Assembly (NCBI GenBank): GCA_022496185.1
Contig: WTXG01000138.1
Coordinates: 32,597 to 96,596, forward strand
Direction of reading: 5' to 3'
Length of the DNA stretch: 64,000 bases
Origin: Multifurca ochricompacta
Lineage: Eukaryota; Basidiomycota; Agaricomycetes; Russulales; Russulaceae
In this document: in pieces, positions 1 through 12,400 of the stretch
How the letters are laid out: every line of letters begins with the position of its first letter
Position numbering within the stretch: position 1 is the stretch's first letter
Position numbers and translations under genes: made by a program
The notes under the pieces: model-generated
The model's database searches: none
What the model saw: only the letters and a program-made list of their open reading frames with translations
Told to the model about the DNA's origin: nothing

Positions 1-266
1 TCCCATGACAATAGCATGGGTGAGAGGGTGTCGTGCAGCATAGTTGTATCCCAGGGACGTAATGATAACCGGATAGAAATCCTTATCCATGGTGGCTTCT
101 GCCCAGTTGATTTTGGGTTCAAATGCTGCCAGCCATGGGTATCCTAGAACCATGTCTTCCTCTCCTAGATCTGTGATGAGGAAGCGAAGCTGCTTCGTTC
201 ACTCCCCAACCTGTACTTCCAAATCACAGCAATGCGTGATCTTCCCAGCTTTGTTAGCTGTCCCAT

Positions 267-2068
267 CTATGTTCCAAATGTTTTTCTCTTGGGGAGTAAC
301 TGTGTCCCCAATCCTAGCGTCCTCTGGAGTCGTTGGCTAATGAAGTTGTCTGTAGCTCCAGAGTCAATCAATATTCGTCTGTCGGCCGTCTTCTGTTTGG
401 TTTCAAAATGTACTGGTATTTTTAATGATTTGAAACGACTAGTGTATACAGAAGTTACATGGAGTGCTCTTGCCCAGGCCGATGGGGTCGAGCCAATCAA
501 AAATCCTTTTGGCCAAAGGCCTTGTCAATGATCAAGGCGCGTACCGCCTCGTCTTCATTCATCATATGCTCCCAGATAGCTGCCGCTTTCTGTTCTTTAG
601 TCTTTGGGGTGGTTACTGGGTTTTCCTTTACTGGGGTAGGTAAGTTTTGTACTGGCGGTGTCGTGGTGGCGGCGGCTACTGTTGCTTCAGCGGCACGAAC
701 TGTCTTTTTTGGGCAGAATCGTGACATATGCCCTTGTGCTCAGCAGTGAAAGCAGCGCCCTTCCTTCATAAGGTTTTTCTTTTCATCGTCGGTAAGGGCT
801 GCACGGGCCTTAGTGCGATCTGCCAATGTGTCCATGGCGTTGGGGTCTCAAGGATGAGTGGGTTTTACCCCAAACGCCGCCTTCCACTGTTCGCGGGTTT
901 TACCCTTCTTTGTATCGACTCCAAATCGTGTTTGGAAGTCTAGATAGTCCTGCTGCTGTGTCCTGGCAGCACTCGTCCACTGGCTCCATGATTCGGGGTG
1001 ATGGAATTGAATGATATTTTTCACCAGAGGATTGGGCAACCCCTGGGAGAAGAGGTCAAGCGTTGCTTCTTCGTTCACATCATACCCCGCTCTTTTGGCC
1101 AAGTTGCGGAATCTGGCTACATAGCCATCCAAGTCCCCTCTCTCCATTTTCAGGGACTTCAATTCTCTGGCAGCCTTCTGTTTGGCCTGCCCATCAGTGA
1201 AGGCGTCTTTAAATCTTTGCGCCACTACATCCCACAAATCCTCATCTGTGGTTCTGATTCTGGCTGTAACTCTGTCATTCAGCCATTCGATCTGCTCCAT
1301 TGTCCAATCATCGACGGAATCCCCTCTGATAAGCGAGAGGAAGAGGTTGGTTCATTGGAAGGGGTTTACGATCTGTGGGACGTCATGGTTGAAGTTTTTG
1401 AATGTCTCAAACTCGAGCATGAACTTCTTGCTCTGTGATCGATCACCAGTAAATGTCGTTGGCAGGACTCCCATAAGGCGTCCTGATGGAGGGGGGAGGT
1501 TCGGGGCAGGGACAACTGGAGCGGGGTCAGGTAACTGTGCAGCGATGGTCGACATCTTTGGATAGATGATGGTCGGGGTGTCTGAGGTTTGTTGTGTAAT
1601 CTGGGGAGAGACTAAAGCAGATGTTCTGGACGTAGTACTCTCTGGTGCAACTGTCTGAGCCATAAAACTAGTGGCTATGACTTGTGCGTCTTCGCTGCTT
1701 TCTTCGATATATTCTTCTGGTTCTGAATCTGTGACAATGGCTGGAGGATTTTCTCTCCAAGGTCCTAGGCTGTACTCTGGTGGGGCGGGTCCTGTGGTGA
1801 CCCAGGAATGATGGCTTCTAGAGTAACGGATACGGTACCAGACCCTCTTCTGTTCGTCGTATTCAACTGGCTGGTACTGATCGTCGTGATAGACGTAGTA
1901 TCCAAACTCGGTTTCAAAATCTTTCCAGACGGCAGAGCCAAGGACTTGTTGTGAAAGATTATCCTTGTCTCGGCAGTTGATGAGTTCTTCATTGTGCAAG
2001 GTCTGACTGTGGCTGGATGAAGCCACGGTGGGGGAGACTCGACTTAATGTAACGCCTGGTGTGGGCAT
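267..2068 (-). pseudogene. Gypsy A gag and start of pol (capsid, CCHC, protease)
   Basis: Retrotransposon Gag, read from about 2068 leftwards. The first ATG lies in the LTR end; sister copies D and E start at the internal Met-Ala-Ser-Ser position, which here reads Val-Ala-Ser-Ser. The capsid region is related to that of D and E (motifs AFTDGQAKQKAARELKSL and LFSQGLPNPLVKNIIQFHH near 1230-1010). The CCHC knuckle near 750-715 is cut by a TGA where sisters have Arg. The frame breaks near 1350-1300 as well. Gag ends near 497 in a T-run, where the protease frame (ILIDSGATDNFIS, about 370-330) takes over in the -1 frame. Decayed and very unlikely to be functional. Confidence 0.85.
2035..2045 (-). 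other. Self-primer binding site of Gypsy A
   Basis: The minus strand reads AAGTCGAGTCT two nucleotides inside the LTR. This is the exact reverse complement of AGACTCGACTT in the same LTR (2274-2284), about where transcription should begin downstream of the TATA box. The arrangement matches the self-primed Tf1/sushi group of Gypsy elements; no tRNA 3'-end complement beginning TGG is present here. Confidence 0.7.
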
Positions 2069-2641
2069 TCGTCACGACGTGTGATAAGTTGCGTAGCAAA
2101 ACTACGAAGTCAGGTGTGCACTGTCTTTCAAGTACACAGAGTTCGGGTGAGAAGTCAATACCAAGGAGCTAATCCCTTAGTACCGGTGAGCGGAAGAGTG
2201 CCAGAAGCACTGAGACGATTCAAAGGTCAGGTCTTAGGAATCACCCAGAAGGTAATGCACCAAGTCAATTAAGAAGTCGAGTCTAAGGCATACAGGCTAT
2301 CTAGGCAGGCCTTATATACGTAATAGAGATCGGAGTCTGAATCGGAGTATCGTACTCGGCGTATCAATGAAGTCGTAATATATCTGGAGAGGGAATGGAG
2401 TCAAGTGGGCCAGGTGAGAATATACATAGACGAATCTGGTATAGTCGCGATTCTGGTGGGAAAATATGTAAGCGTTCTGATGTAAAGTATGAGTCATAGA
2501 TAAGCACAGCAGGAGTCAGAGATAAGGAACAAACAAAGACAAAGCCAGTCACAACACAGTCAACGAAGGGGACAAACACGTCCCAACAGCGAGTCACATG
2601 ATAGAGAAAGGAAAACAGATGATGCAGTGGGGTTTGTAACA
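2048..2641 (-). repeat. 5' LTR of Gypsy A (594 bp)
   Basis: On the plus strand it begins TGTAACGCC and ends GGTTTGTAACA. The reverse complement of the LTR at 56809-57402 has the same length and near-identical sequence. It contains a TATA-like box near 2308-2318 (minus) and, at 2274-2284, the 11-nt segment complementary to the primer site. Confidence 0.92.
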
Positions 2642-2696
2642 TAATTAAATGTGAGACGCATTTTGATTTCATCAATTATGTTATCTAAATGCGATC
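2642..2696. repeat. Fragment of hAT-H core repeat
   Basis: This sequence resembles 27210-27265 inside the non-autonomous hAT H4 (shared blocks AATGTGAGAC and TTATCTAAA). It abuts the 3' end of the large hAT transposon, so that transposon's left terminus has been lost or replaced. Confidence 0.5.
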
Positions 2697-2868
2697 ACAA
2701 TTACATTAAGGCATAAAAAAGCATCGTATCTAGGTTAATTGACAGCTGAACAGCCCAGTGCAATATCAGCTTGCATGCGTGCAAGATGCAACCGCTTCTT
2801 GACAAGCATCAGAGTGCGAATGGTATTTGCATTGAGACTGGCACGATGGAGGGAGATCGTGTCACGTC

Positions 2869-3364
2869 TGTTGAACACAGAAGATGTTCGGTGATGCTTC
2901 AGGCATCAGGTGATTATATTAGCTACTTTGTAGATTAGATTAGATACCGGAGTCTCGGACCTTTTACATTATCATTATTATCTTCTTTCTCACATTCCAC
3001 AGTAGCTGACTGATGCACCATGTAACATGTGATTTCTGTAGTGGCCAATGGCCTTTCCCCCTCATGTTTATTGTTTGGACCTTGTCTGGCACTTGTGGAC
3101 TTATTCCCAGTGCACAGACCATCCCTTGGATTGTATATAAGGGTGTCTGTTTCGTCTCTTACACTTCAGAGTTTCTTCTACCTCTGAAGTGTAAGTCGTC
3201 CTCTCTACTATCATCACCTCTAGACTAACTCTGTAAATAGAACTTGTCTTTCTAGGTGTGTAGTATAGTAATATAGAGTTTCTTCTACCTCTGAAGTAAC
3301 TTGTCTTTCTAGCCTAACCCGCTAACATCTACAGTCAGTATGCTGCGCACATGCCTGTTTCACA
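2869..3364 (+). repeat. 5' LTR of Copia B (496 bp)
   Basis: Starts TGTTGAACACAG and ends CCTGTTTCACA. The 3' LTR at 8927-9422 is the same length and differs at about three positions seen by eye. It contains a TATA box and a strong stem-loop. Confidence 0.95.
3133..3195 (+). promoter_or_regulatory. Copia LTR core promoter with start-site stem-loop
   Basis: The TATATAA box at 3134-3140 is followed about 24 nt later by a perfect 14-bp stem (3158-3171 paired with 3182-3195, 10-nt loop) built from CTTACACTTCAGAG and its complement. The same stem occurs in the other Copia LTRs (9216-9253, 33300-33345, 55780-55820) and in slightly changed form at 29755-29790. It should straddle or immediately follow the transcription start. 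Confidence 0.6.
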
Positions 3365-3383
3365 GGTTATGGGCCCTGAGCAC
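3365..3383 (+). other. Primer binding site complementary to half of initiator tRNA-Met
   Basis: Directly after the LTR the sequence reads GGTTATGGGCCCTGAGCAC. It is complementary, with one G-U pair and one or two mismatches, to the anticodon-stem half of initiator tRNA-Met (which contains GGGCUCAUAACC), not to the tRNA 3' end. Half-tRNA-Met priming is established for Drosophila copia and yeast Ty5. Copia C has the same block at 55588-55606 on minus. Confidence 0.65.
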
Positions 3384-4294
3384 AACTAACTGATCTGTTT
3401 CTTTCTTGATCAGTCCAACCTTTCTTTAAAGCTCACCAGCTTCAAGACTTCGTCTTTCCCAATCAGTCTTACAGTGAGCTTCATTAACTTTCCTTTGCCC
3501 TTAACTGTCCACAAGGTGGTGCGCTTTATGTGCCCACCTTGATCTGTTTGGCTAGTCCCTCAGGGGATTCTTGCAAGAGGTGATGAGGGACCCTAAGCGG
3601 GTGAAACACCTTAAGTTCCTCATGTGCGCTCTAAGTAAATAGTATTCATAGTTGTAGCTGGGTTTTCGTCCCATCCATAGACTTAGTAGGCCACTTGCCC
3701 AGAAGGCTTGGGGCTATAGGTTCAGTCAATGCTTGGCTCGATCCGTAAGCCAGGTTTAGCGACCTGCTGGTAGAGTTTAGGGTCTAGAACAAGGCATGGG
3801 TAGTCACTCCCATGACGCTTGGGCTCGATACAAGTAGGCTTGAACTACTATAGTATTTACACAGTAGCTAGAGGGTTTTGTCTCTGGGCAGGAGTACCCG
3901 CTGCTTTCATTGGGGGTTTGCCCCAACCAGAGGAAACCCAATAGTCTACTATAGTCATGGCCCCAATCATCTAGGGCTTAATCATGGACTCCACCACCAG
4001 CACTAGAGGAAGGGCTCTATACCCTTTGTCTCTATGTGGAACTTGCGGTTGGCTCCTCCATGACATGACTCCCCTTCTATTTACACAGTATCCGCCTGAT
4101 GTGGCTTTGGGATCTGTTGTAGAATGGGGTTAGATAGCCTACTATACTACTTAGAAGTCGCACATCAGAGGCAGGACTTTCTTAAGTTCTGAAGCATAGC
4201 GCCACAGACTGGACGGGCCCTCTTAAATGAGACCTGGACAACTGGTTCTAACTGCTCCTTGGAACCAGGATCAACCCTTTTCAAATCATCTCAA
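3384..4294 (+). other. Untranslated leader of Copia B
   Basis: No long coding frame is seen. The leader is conserved in Copia C (reverse complement, about 54675-55587), so it is a real part of the element. Splice-like donor and acceptor motifs are scattered through it, but no intron can be asserted. Confidence 0.6.
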
Positions 4295-7200
4295 ATGTCT
4301 TCCATCGTCTTCCCCCCCACCTTCAAGTTTGACAAGCTTGATGGCTCCAACTGGCAGCAGTGGTTGGTGTCTTTCACTGCCCTGCTGAGGATCAATGGGA
4401 TGAAGAGGCACATCACGCATGATGCCCCTGAGTTCCTGAATGCTCCCAAGCCAGAGGATGGAGAGAAGGACGACGAGTACGCCAAGCGCTTCGCACAATG
4501 GTCGGAGCCCATGTACCAAGAGTGGAATAGAGTGGAGGAAGTCCTCATGGGAGTTCTGGTGATGGTAACATCACCGGAAACATACTCCCAAATTGCCTCT
4601 GACAGAACTTACCCTTCTGTCAATGCCAAGTATGAGCGTTTGGAATCGCTCTACGGCTCAGTAGGTAGCATGGCCACCTACAACTTGTGGTGTTCTGTGT
4701 CCTCCTTCCACTTGGAGGAGGGCAAGCAATTCAGACCCCAGTTGCAGCGTGTATTGGATGTGAGGAGTACCCTCAAGGAAAATGGGATGGAGATCTCTGA
4801 TCTCCAGTTGAGCTTTATATTGCTCCAATCCCTACCTCCATCCTACAATGCCATTGCTGGCTCAATCCTGGCATCAGGTCCTCCTGACCGCCTTTCCCCT
4901 CAGGACCTTGTACAAAGGTTCCTTAATGAGGAAAGCCAACTAGCCGGCCCCACAGGAAGTGGTGTTGGGGCTGCCCTTAACAAGGCAGCCCATGTCAACA
5001 AAAATAAAAATAAAAAACAAGTAACATTCACGCCACAACCTGCAGGTGCATCATCGTCCAATGATGTCACCTGCTTCTATTGCCAGAAGCCAGGCCACAA
5101 GGCTAATGAATGTCGGCAAAGGAAACAGGACAGAGCCAATGCTGATGCAGGCAAAAAGGGCAACAAGAGGAAGGGGCAAGGCCCCAGTGTACATAATAAC
5201 TCCACACAAGTAGCTACCATAGTTAATGGTAGTGGCAGAATACAGGAGGTGCATGAGACACCTCGTATTTCACTTTATATAATGACCGAACACACACAAG
5301 AAGTTGATGATGGCAGCAACCCTTGGATGATGGATAGTGGAGCCACCACCCACTTTACACCATACCTAGATGACTTCTCCGAGTACTTCCCACACAAGGG
5401 ACATCAGGTGACAATCGGTGATGGATCCATAGTCCAAGTTGAAGGAACAGGCAAAGTCATACTCAAAACTCGAAATAATTATGAGTTAGAGCTAAACAAT
5501 GTCTTCTACATGCCTGGCAGTGAAAGAATACTGTCAACAAGCTGCATCACAGACAAGGGTGGCTCAGTGGAATTCTCTCCATCTGAGGTCAAAATAAAGT
5601 ACAATAATACAATTATAGCGGAAGGTGTCAAGGCTATGGGACTCTATTGGGTCTTTGGGAAAACTATGCAGAATCTTAATACTGCTTCCCACAAATCTGC
5701 ATCAACTAGCCTTGAAACCTGGCATTTGCGCATGGGTCATATGTCAAAAGAGGCCCTCAAAAGACATGCTCCTAAGGCTGTGAAAGGCCTTAGTATTAAT
5801 AATAGCCAAGTGGAAGACAAGCCATGTTATGGCTGTGAAATGGGAAAATCACACCGTCTTCCATTCCCTCCCTCTCAAAAAAGAGCTTCAGCACCCTTGG
5901 AAGTCATTCATAGTGACCTAGTCGGTCCCCTGCAATGTACTTCAATTCAAGGGAATCTATATTTCGCCACTTTCATAGACGACTTTAGCAGAACTGCCCT
6001 AGTTGTTGCTATGAAAGCTAAAAGTGACTTTACCTCAACGTTCTGTAACATTAAGGCATTCCTGGAAAATAAAACAGACAGGAAAATAAAGACCTTACAC
6101 ACAGACCGAGGTGGCGAATTTGTAAATAGAGAGCTGAAGTCAATACTTGAGAAGGCTGGCATAGAGCATAAATTGACAATGCCATACTCCCCACAACAGA
6201 ACGGAAGAGCTGAAAGGTTCAACAGAACCATTATGGAAAAGGCCACCAGTATGCTGCATCATGCTGGTCTTTCCCTTGGTTTCTGGGAATGTGCAGTGCG
6301 AACAGCCTGTCACATATACAACAGAACGCCTATCCGTTCTAACAAGTGGAGGACACCGCTTGAGCTTCTGGATGGGGACATTCCAGATGTCTCATATTTT
6401 AAAATATTTGGCTGCTTAGCCTACTACACTGTCCCAGAGGATAAAAGACGTAAACTGGATCACAAAGCCAGGGAAACAGTCTTTGTTGGGTATGCACCCC
6501 ACTCTAAAGGATATCTTCTTTGGGACATGCATACTCGATCCTTCGTATTGTCAAGAGATGTGACATTTGATGAAGGATCCTTCCCATCCAACCTTGCCAA
6601 GGACAGCAAGGGTAAACAAAAGGAAAAAGTTACGCCTTTTGTCTTAGAAGTTGAGAGGCCTGTCCAGCCTCAACCAGTAATAGCCACAGTTCCTCAGGCT
6701 CCTGAAGACAAGGACGCCCAGGTTGAGGAACAGGAGGTAGTGGAACCTCCTCAAATAAATCCTGAGCCTACCACGCCTGAAAATGAACTTGATACACACG
6801 ATCAGACTATCTATCAGACGCCCCCATCCCAAATCATGGAACCATCTGAACTCCCCCAGAGAACCCGTGCCAAAAGACAATCTAAGAAGAATGTTGGCAA
6901 AATTTCCCAACCAGTATTTACTAGGGAAAGTCCACGCTCTCAGCAACGTGACAAGGCTGTGCAGGAAGATCTAGATCTTGATACTGCCCGTCCTAAGCGT
7001 TCACAACGCATGAATCCTCGATTCTATAATGAGGATAATGCTGAGTTCGTACAGGGTTCTTCCAGACTTGGGCATATGGAATTGCTAAATGCTGCAGGAG
7101 TCTCTTATAGAGATCCCCTGACTTATCAGGAGGCAATGCAGTCTGACAATGCCAATGAATGGCTTGAGGCATGTAAATACGAAATCGATGCCTTAGATAA

Positions 7201-8619
7201 ACTTGATGTGTGGCGCCTTGAGGATCTTCCAAAAGGAAGAAAGGCTGTCAAGTCAAAATGGGTTTTTAAGCTGAAACCAGATGGACGGTTTCGTGCTAGG
7301 CTTGTGGCAAAAGGTTTCACCCAAATAGAGGGGTGGACTTCGATGAAACATTCTCTCCAGTCGCCAGATTTGAATCACTTAGATTATTACTAGCGCTAGC
7401 TACGCTAGAGGATTGGGAAATCCACCAAATGGATGTCAAATCGGCATTCCTTCATGGTGATCTGGATGAAGAAATTTATATGGAGCAACCAGTTGGTTTC
7501 GTCGTTACTGGTCAAGAGTCCAAAGTTTGTAGGCTACAAAAAGCATTATATGGCCTCAAACAAGCCTCCCGAGCATGGAATCTACAATTCCATGCAGTTC
7601 TTAATGAACTGGGCTTTACTCGGACGTACTCTGATGCAGGAGTATACGTGTATCATCAAAAGGAGGAGGATGATTCACTTTATGTCATTCTCTATGTAGA
7701 TGACATAACTATACTTGGATCTTCCAATGATAAGATAAAGTGGCTGAAGTCATCACTATCTAGTCCATATGAGATGACTGACTTGGGAGAAATCCAGTCA
7801 TACCTTGGAGTTAACATCACCAGGGATCGTCTTAAAAAGACACTGGAGATTGACCAAGCAGCCTATGTTTTATCTATTGTTGAGAAGTTTGGGATGAGGG
7901 ATTCCAACCGAGTATATACTCCTCTTCCCTCTGGCGCTGATGTACATCTGGTCAAGTTTGATGGCCAGGCATCTACTTCTGAAATAAAGAAGTACCAACA
8001 GTTGATGGGGTCTCTGCTATGGGTGCAGATTGGAAGCAGACCTGACATCAGTTTTGCTGTGGTGCGCCTTAGCCAATATGCTTCCAATCCCTCTCAAGAT
8101 CATATGCGACTTGCAAAATATGTCTTAAAATATTTAAATAGTACAAAAGACTGCAAGTTGCGGTATTCTGGAGGGAATGGGGAGAGTGGCCTTCATGGCT
8201 TTGCAGATTCCTCATGGGGAGATCAAGAGGACTGCCACTCTACCTCAGGCTACGTGTTTTTCTTAGCAAATGGTGCCATATCATGGTGTTCCAGGAAGCA
8301 GAAAACAGTAGCACAGTCCACCACGGAAGCCGAATATATGAGCCTCTCTAAGGCTGCAAATCAGGCAGCGTGGTACAGGACTTTTATGGAGGAATTAGGG
8401 TATGAGGTATCCTCCCCTATACTACTCCATTGTGACAACAAGGGTGCCGTAGATTTGGCATTAAACCCAGTCACAGGAAGGCGGTCAAAGCATATACCCA
8501 TCAAGTACCATGCCATTAGGGGATACATTGAATTGCACACAATCGAGTTAGTGCGAACCCCCACAGGTGAGATGCTGGCAGATGGCTTCACTAAGTCTCT
8601 ACCAAGAGCATCGTTTTAA
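4295..8619 (+). pseudogene. Copia B Gag-Pol polyprotein, one frameshift
   Basis: Single-frame Copia polyprotein. The chosen start is the ATG at 4295 (MSSIVFPPTFKFDKL); an upstream in-frame TTG is unlikely. Order: UBN2-type Gag (4310-4970), CCHC knuckle CFYCQKPGHKANEC (about 5071-5112), protease WMMDSGATTHFT (5326-5361), GAG-pre-integrase (WHLRMGHMS, near 5720), integrase core (HSDLVGPL near 5910, HTDRGGEF near 6100, YSPQQNGRAERFN near 6185), reverse transcriptase (KSKWVFKLKPDGRF at 7250; YVDDITI near 7697) and RNase H (FADSSWGDQ near 8200; STTEAEYMS near 8320). One nucleotide is missing at about 7329-7332 compared with copy C (GAGGGGTGG here, GAAGGGGTGG there), so the RT frame is +1 to what precedes it. 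No other stop is visible. Confidence 0.93.
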
Positions 8620-8926
8620 ACCATGGTAAAAGGACTTGGACTTATGCTGAAATGAGAGAGCTGGAATCTGGAGACTTTGAATACCAGTTTCACTTTCCCA
8701 CCATGAGCAAAGTTCTCAACTTCGAGAGTGATGCAAGAGGTGTGTATGGTTTCAGCTTGCATAAGCGAATCACCGCGATATGCCTCTGAACACCATACCT
8801 CTCTCGCACTCAGAAGAGTTAGAGAAGTTGGATCTCTGGCTGGCGATATGCTCATTTAATTGTGATGGCAGTGTGCTCATGCAACTCATTTCCCATCTAT
8901 GACCAGATGCCTTCAGCATGGAGGGA
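8620..8926 (+). other. 3' non-coding region and polypurine tract of Copia B
   Basis: There is no gene here. The polypurine tract GGAGGGA lies immediately before the 3' LTR (8920-8926). In copy C the same tract region was the target of Gypsy D. Confidence 0.6.
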
Positions 8927-9422
8927 TGTTGAACACAGAAGATGTTCGGTGATGCTTCAGGCATCAGGTGATTAGATTAGCTACTTTGTAGATTAGATTA
9001 GATACCGGAGTCTCGGACCTTTTACATTATCATTATTATCTTCTTTCTCACATTCCGCAGTAGCTGACTGATGCACCATGTAACATGTGATTTCTGTAGT
9101 GGCCAATGGCCTTTCCCCCTCATGTTTATTGTTTGGACCTTGTCCGGCACTTGTGGACTTATTCCCAGTGCACAGACCATCCCTTGGATTGTATATAAGG
9201 GTGTCTGTTTCGTCTCTTACACTTCAGAGTTTCTTCTACCTCTGAAGTGTAAGTCGTCCTCTCTACTATCATCACCTCTAGACTAACTCTGTAAATAGAA
9301 CTTGTCTTTCTAGGTGTGTAGTATAGTAATATAGAGTTTCTTCTACCTCTGAAGTAACTTGTCTTTCTAGCCTAACCCGCTAACATCTACAGTCAGTATG
9401 CTGCGCACATGCCTGTTTCACA
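8927..9422 (+). repeat. 3' LTR of Copia B (496 bp)
   Basis: Near-identical to 2869-3364. It is followed by ACATC, the altered copy of the target duplication, and then by the interrupted hAT exon. Confidence 0.95.
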
Positions 9423-12400
9423 ACATCCACCAGAGAATATTCTCTCAATGGCAACAGCAGAGCCTATGTCAGGTTCGGTCCATTAATAAGAAGATGACTA
9501 TCATTAAATTAAATTTACTTACCAGGAATGCATAGAATGTCACGAGCCAAACGAAAGAGGTTTGGGAACTGCATGCGTCGACCCATCCACCAATGAATTG
9601 GATTACAAGTATTGAAATCTTCAGCAGGGAGTTTGAAATATTCTTCGAGTTCGTTGATAGAGCTCTTCTCTTTTCTGCGATACCGAGCAGCGAAGGATTT
9701 CTGAGGTGATCCCAAAATAGGCCGCGATGTGACAGGCAAAGATGATGCTGAAGACAATGTATGATCATCTGCCTTCACATAATTTCTGTTGAAGTAATTG
9801 AAGAGGCTTGACTTGGAATGTTCAAGATGATCAGAGAGTGCTGGATCGTCATCATAATCCACCTTCATGCCCTCATATGAGATTCGTGGATCAAGCACTA
9901 GTGGGATATACAGTTAGTGAGTGACCAATTTAAAATAATCATTGATGCACATGCAGCCCAAGTGTAGAAGGGAGACGCATCATACCAGTAGTAATAGTCA
10001 CTAAGCTTCCGGTGTGCGTCCGTGAGACCAAGTTTGATTCGAGGTGACACTGAGTCAGGAAGGTTGCAAAGAGTATTCCTGATATCATCTTGTAAGCCTT
10101 GAAATATGGCATGGGTCATTGAAAGCATTGGTATTTTTGTGGCAGACATCTCAGTAGTAGCAGCTCGAAATGATTTCAGCCAGGATGTCACAAGAGCAAT
10201 AGATTCCCAGTCAGTGTTACTGAGTTCAAGGGCATGGAGATCCTTGTTTTGAGATACATAGGAGTCGATCGTTTTGCGATAATCAAGGGTGCGCCCTATA
10301 ACATGCCAGTAAGAAACCTCATACAAGTAACCATGATAACTCATGAAGCATTTGATGTGTTGACAACCATCGGGTTCTCACATCAAGAATGAGTACAAGT
10401 GGTGTACTGCAGTCATCTAACATCCTGCCTCCTTCAAGTTGCACAAATTGAATCTCACGAGCCCAAGATTGACGACGTTGGGGGCTTGAACGGACGGCCT
10501 TGATGATTTTCCGAAGCTGACCAGAATGTTTCAGTTTAATTGGTGAAGAATGGACCCATTGCTTACCCTTTCAATAGCAGGCAGTACGCTGTCAGCCGCA
10601 TCGACATCAGCTGTATCAGAATCTGTGTCTGGTATGTCTATGAGATTCTCATCATCCTCACCATCACCTGCTGCGTCGTTGTCGTGTTCACGCGAGAGAG
10701 GGATCGTAACATTGTCTTGGTAGTTGCCGCTACGCATGGTGGCTTTTTTCCCTTCAGCCTTTGAGATCGCCCCTACGCCTTTGAGAAGCTGATATTTAAA
10801 GATTAGATGTGATGACAGAAATAAATATAATTTTATGTAATACCTTGATAGCAGCCAAGTGAATTGTATGAGGCATGCAACGCAACTGTGCATCTTGCGC
10901 CGAGAATGGTATCCCTTGTTGTTGGCATTGCCATTCCAGTGATTTAACTAGGGTGTTGTTGTTGCTAGCATTATCCATTACAAGGGCAATAATCTGAAAT
11001 GGATTAGAAACACATTTCTAGGCTGAGGATGGGAAACTCACCTTTCCAATGAGACTGTATAACTCTAGTGTAGCCCAAACTGCCTCTGCCATATTCTCTC
11101 CTGAATGCTCCCCAGTAAGTTCTTGGAAGTCAATCAGCAACTCCTCTGGAAGGGGATAATAAGATTATGCCAGTTGAATGAAGGGAAGAGCATGAACCAA
11201 GTTGCCCATCATTGGTCACATAGTGTGCAACAATCGCCAAAAACGCATACTGATTGCTCGATGTCCATGCATCCAGTGACAAGCACACCTTCCCCTCGAG
11301 ATTCTGCTCATATGGATAAATATGTGATATGAAGAAAATAAGATAATGCTTACTGAGAACATTTTGCGAATACTTTCGATTGTTTCCTCACCCATCTTCA
11401 CAACATGCCACTTGATCCCATCATGTTTCGGAATATCCAATGGACCACCATTGTGGTGTGTAAAATCCATCATCTTGATGAATTCAGGTTTCTCAACCTC
11501 ATCAAATGGCTGGTCACAGGCAACGATCCACTCAGTGAGGAGCCATTCAAATGTTTCTTGATCCCATGGAACCTGATCATTGCTTCATGACATCCAGATG
11601 TTTGAGAAGCTAACATTACTTACAGTGGCACAGGCTTTCTGGTCTTCAAAGGCTTTCTTGATGTTTTCAGATGATTGCCCAAGCTTCTTTATGTATTCAG
11701 CTTCAGTGCGTCCATTGAGTTTCTTTAGTCCAGATGCGATAGCAATCTCATCAGGTGTTGGGGGCTCATCACGATTCTTAAGGATGTAATAGAGTTGATA
11801 CATCGGCTTAACATGGACGCGGAGATTATTTATGAGTACTAAGGGAAGCATCATCCATCAGGAATGATAAACAAAAAAATGATAAGATAACGCACCGTTT
11901 AGATTAGATTTCATTGTCTTCTTGATAGTACAAACCTTATGAGTGCCATGAAGGCAATGATAATGTATATTGCCATCTTCTCCTGGGGTACTGCATGGCC
12001 CATTGGTGACGACTTCGTAGAATAAATATATTGGATTCCTTATATTTCCAGCCTTCTATAAAAACCCAAAATGAGACAAAGATGTGAGAAACACAAGGCA
12101 AAACTTGCCTTTTTGGGGTGAGCGTTTCCAAATGAGCTTGTTGGAAGGATGCTTGTATGCATTTCTGCAGTCCGGTGGGGGGTATCTTCATCTTCAATCT
12201 CCTCGACCTCAACAGAACAAGTCCTAGCCTTCTTCCTTGGAGGTGCAGGAGTTGGGTTCGTCTTTATCTTTGATTTTAGGACGCACGCGTGGCCCTTTTT
12301 GTTGCTGACCTCTGGTATGGTTTTTGAGGGTAACATATCAGCTAGCTACAAATTGTTAATTCGCCTGACCATGGAATCACATTAAGATATTTCATACCTC

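Larger units (their letters stand above)
1..2641 (-). mobile_element. Ty3/Gypsy element A, 5' part, truncated by the window edge
   Basis: The minus strand carries a 594-bp 5' LTR (2048-2641), a primer site at 2035-2045 and gag running leftwards into the start of pol; RT and integrase lie outside the window. It belongs to the same family as element G at 56809: both LTRs are 594 bp and the gag starts are nearly identical. It is related to, but distinct from, Gypsy D and E. A repeat fragment abuts the LTR at 2642, so the flanking target duplication cannot be checked with one end missing. Confidence 0.9.
2869..9422 (+). mobile_element. Ty1/Copia element B, nearly intact, inserted in the hAT transposase
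   Basis: The element is 6.55 kb with two 496-bp LTRs. The 5-bp target duplication is ACGTC (2864-2868) and ACATC (9423-9427), one CpG-type transition apart. By eye the LTRs differ at only a few positions, so the insertion is young. The internal order is tRNA-like primer site, 0.9-kb leader, one gag-pol frame with a single 1-nt frameshift, a polypurine tract and the 3' LTR. Sister copy C lies at 33135-56114. Confidence 0.95.

Noticed and set aside
3013..3228. Identical 71-codon frames here and at 9071-9286
   Set aside because: They lie in the Copia LTRs and are identical only because the LTRs are.
7320..7340. Programmed frameshift in Copia B pol
   Set aside because: Copia C is in one frame at this point; B simply lacks one base, so it is a mutation.
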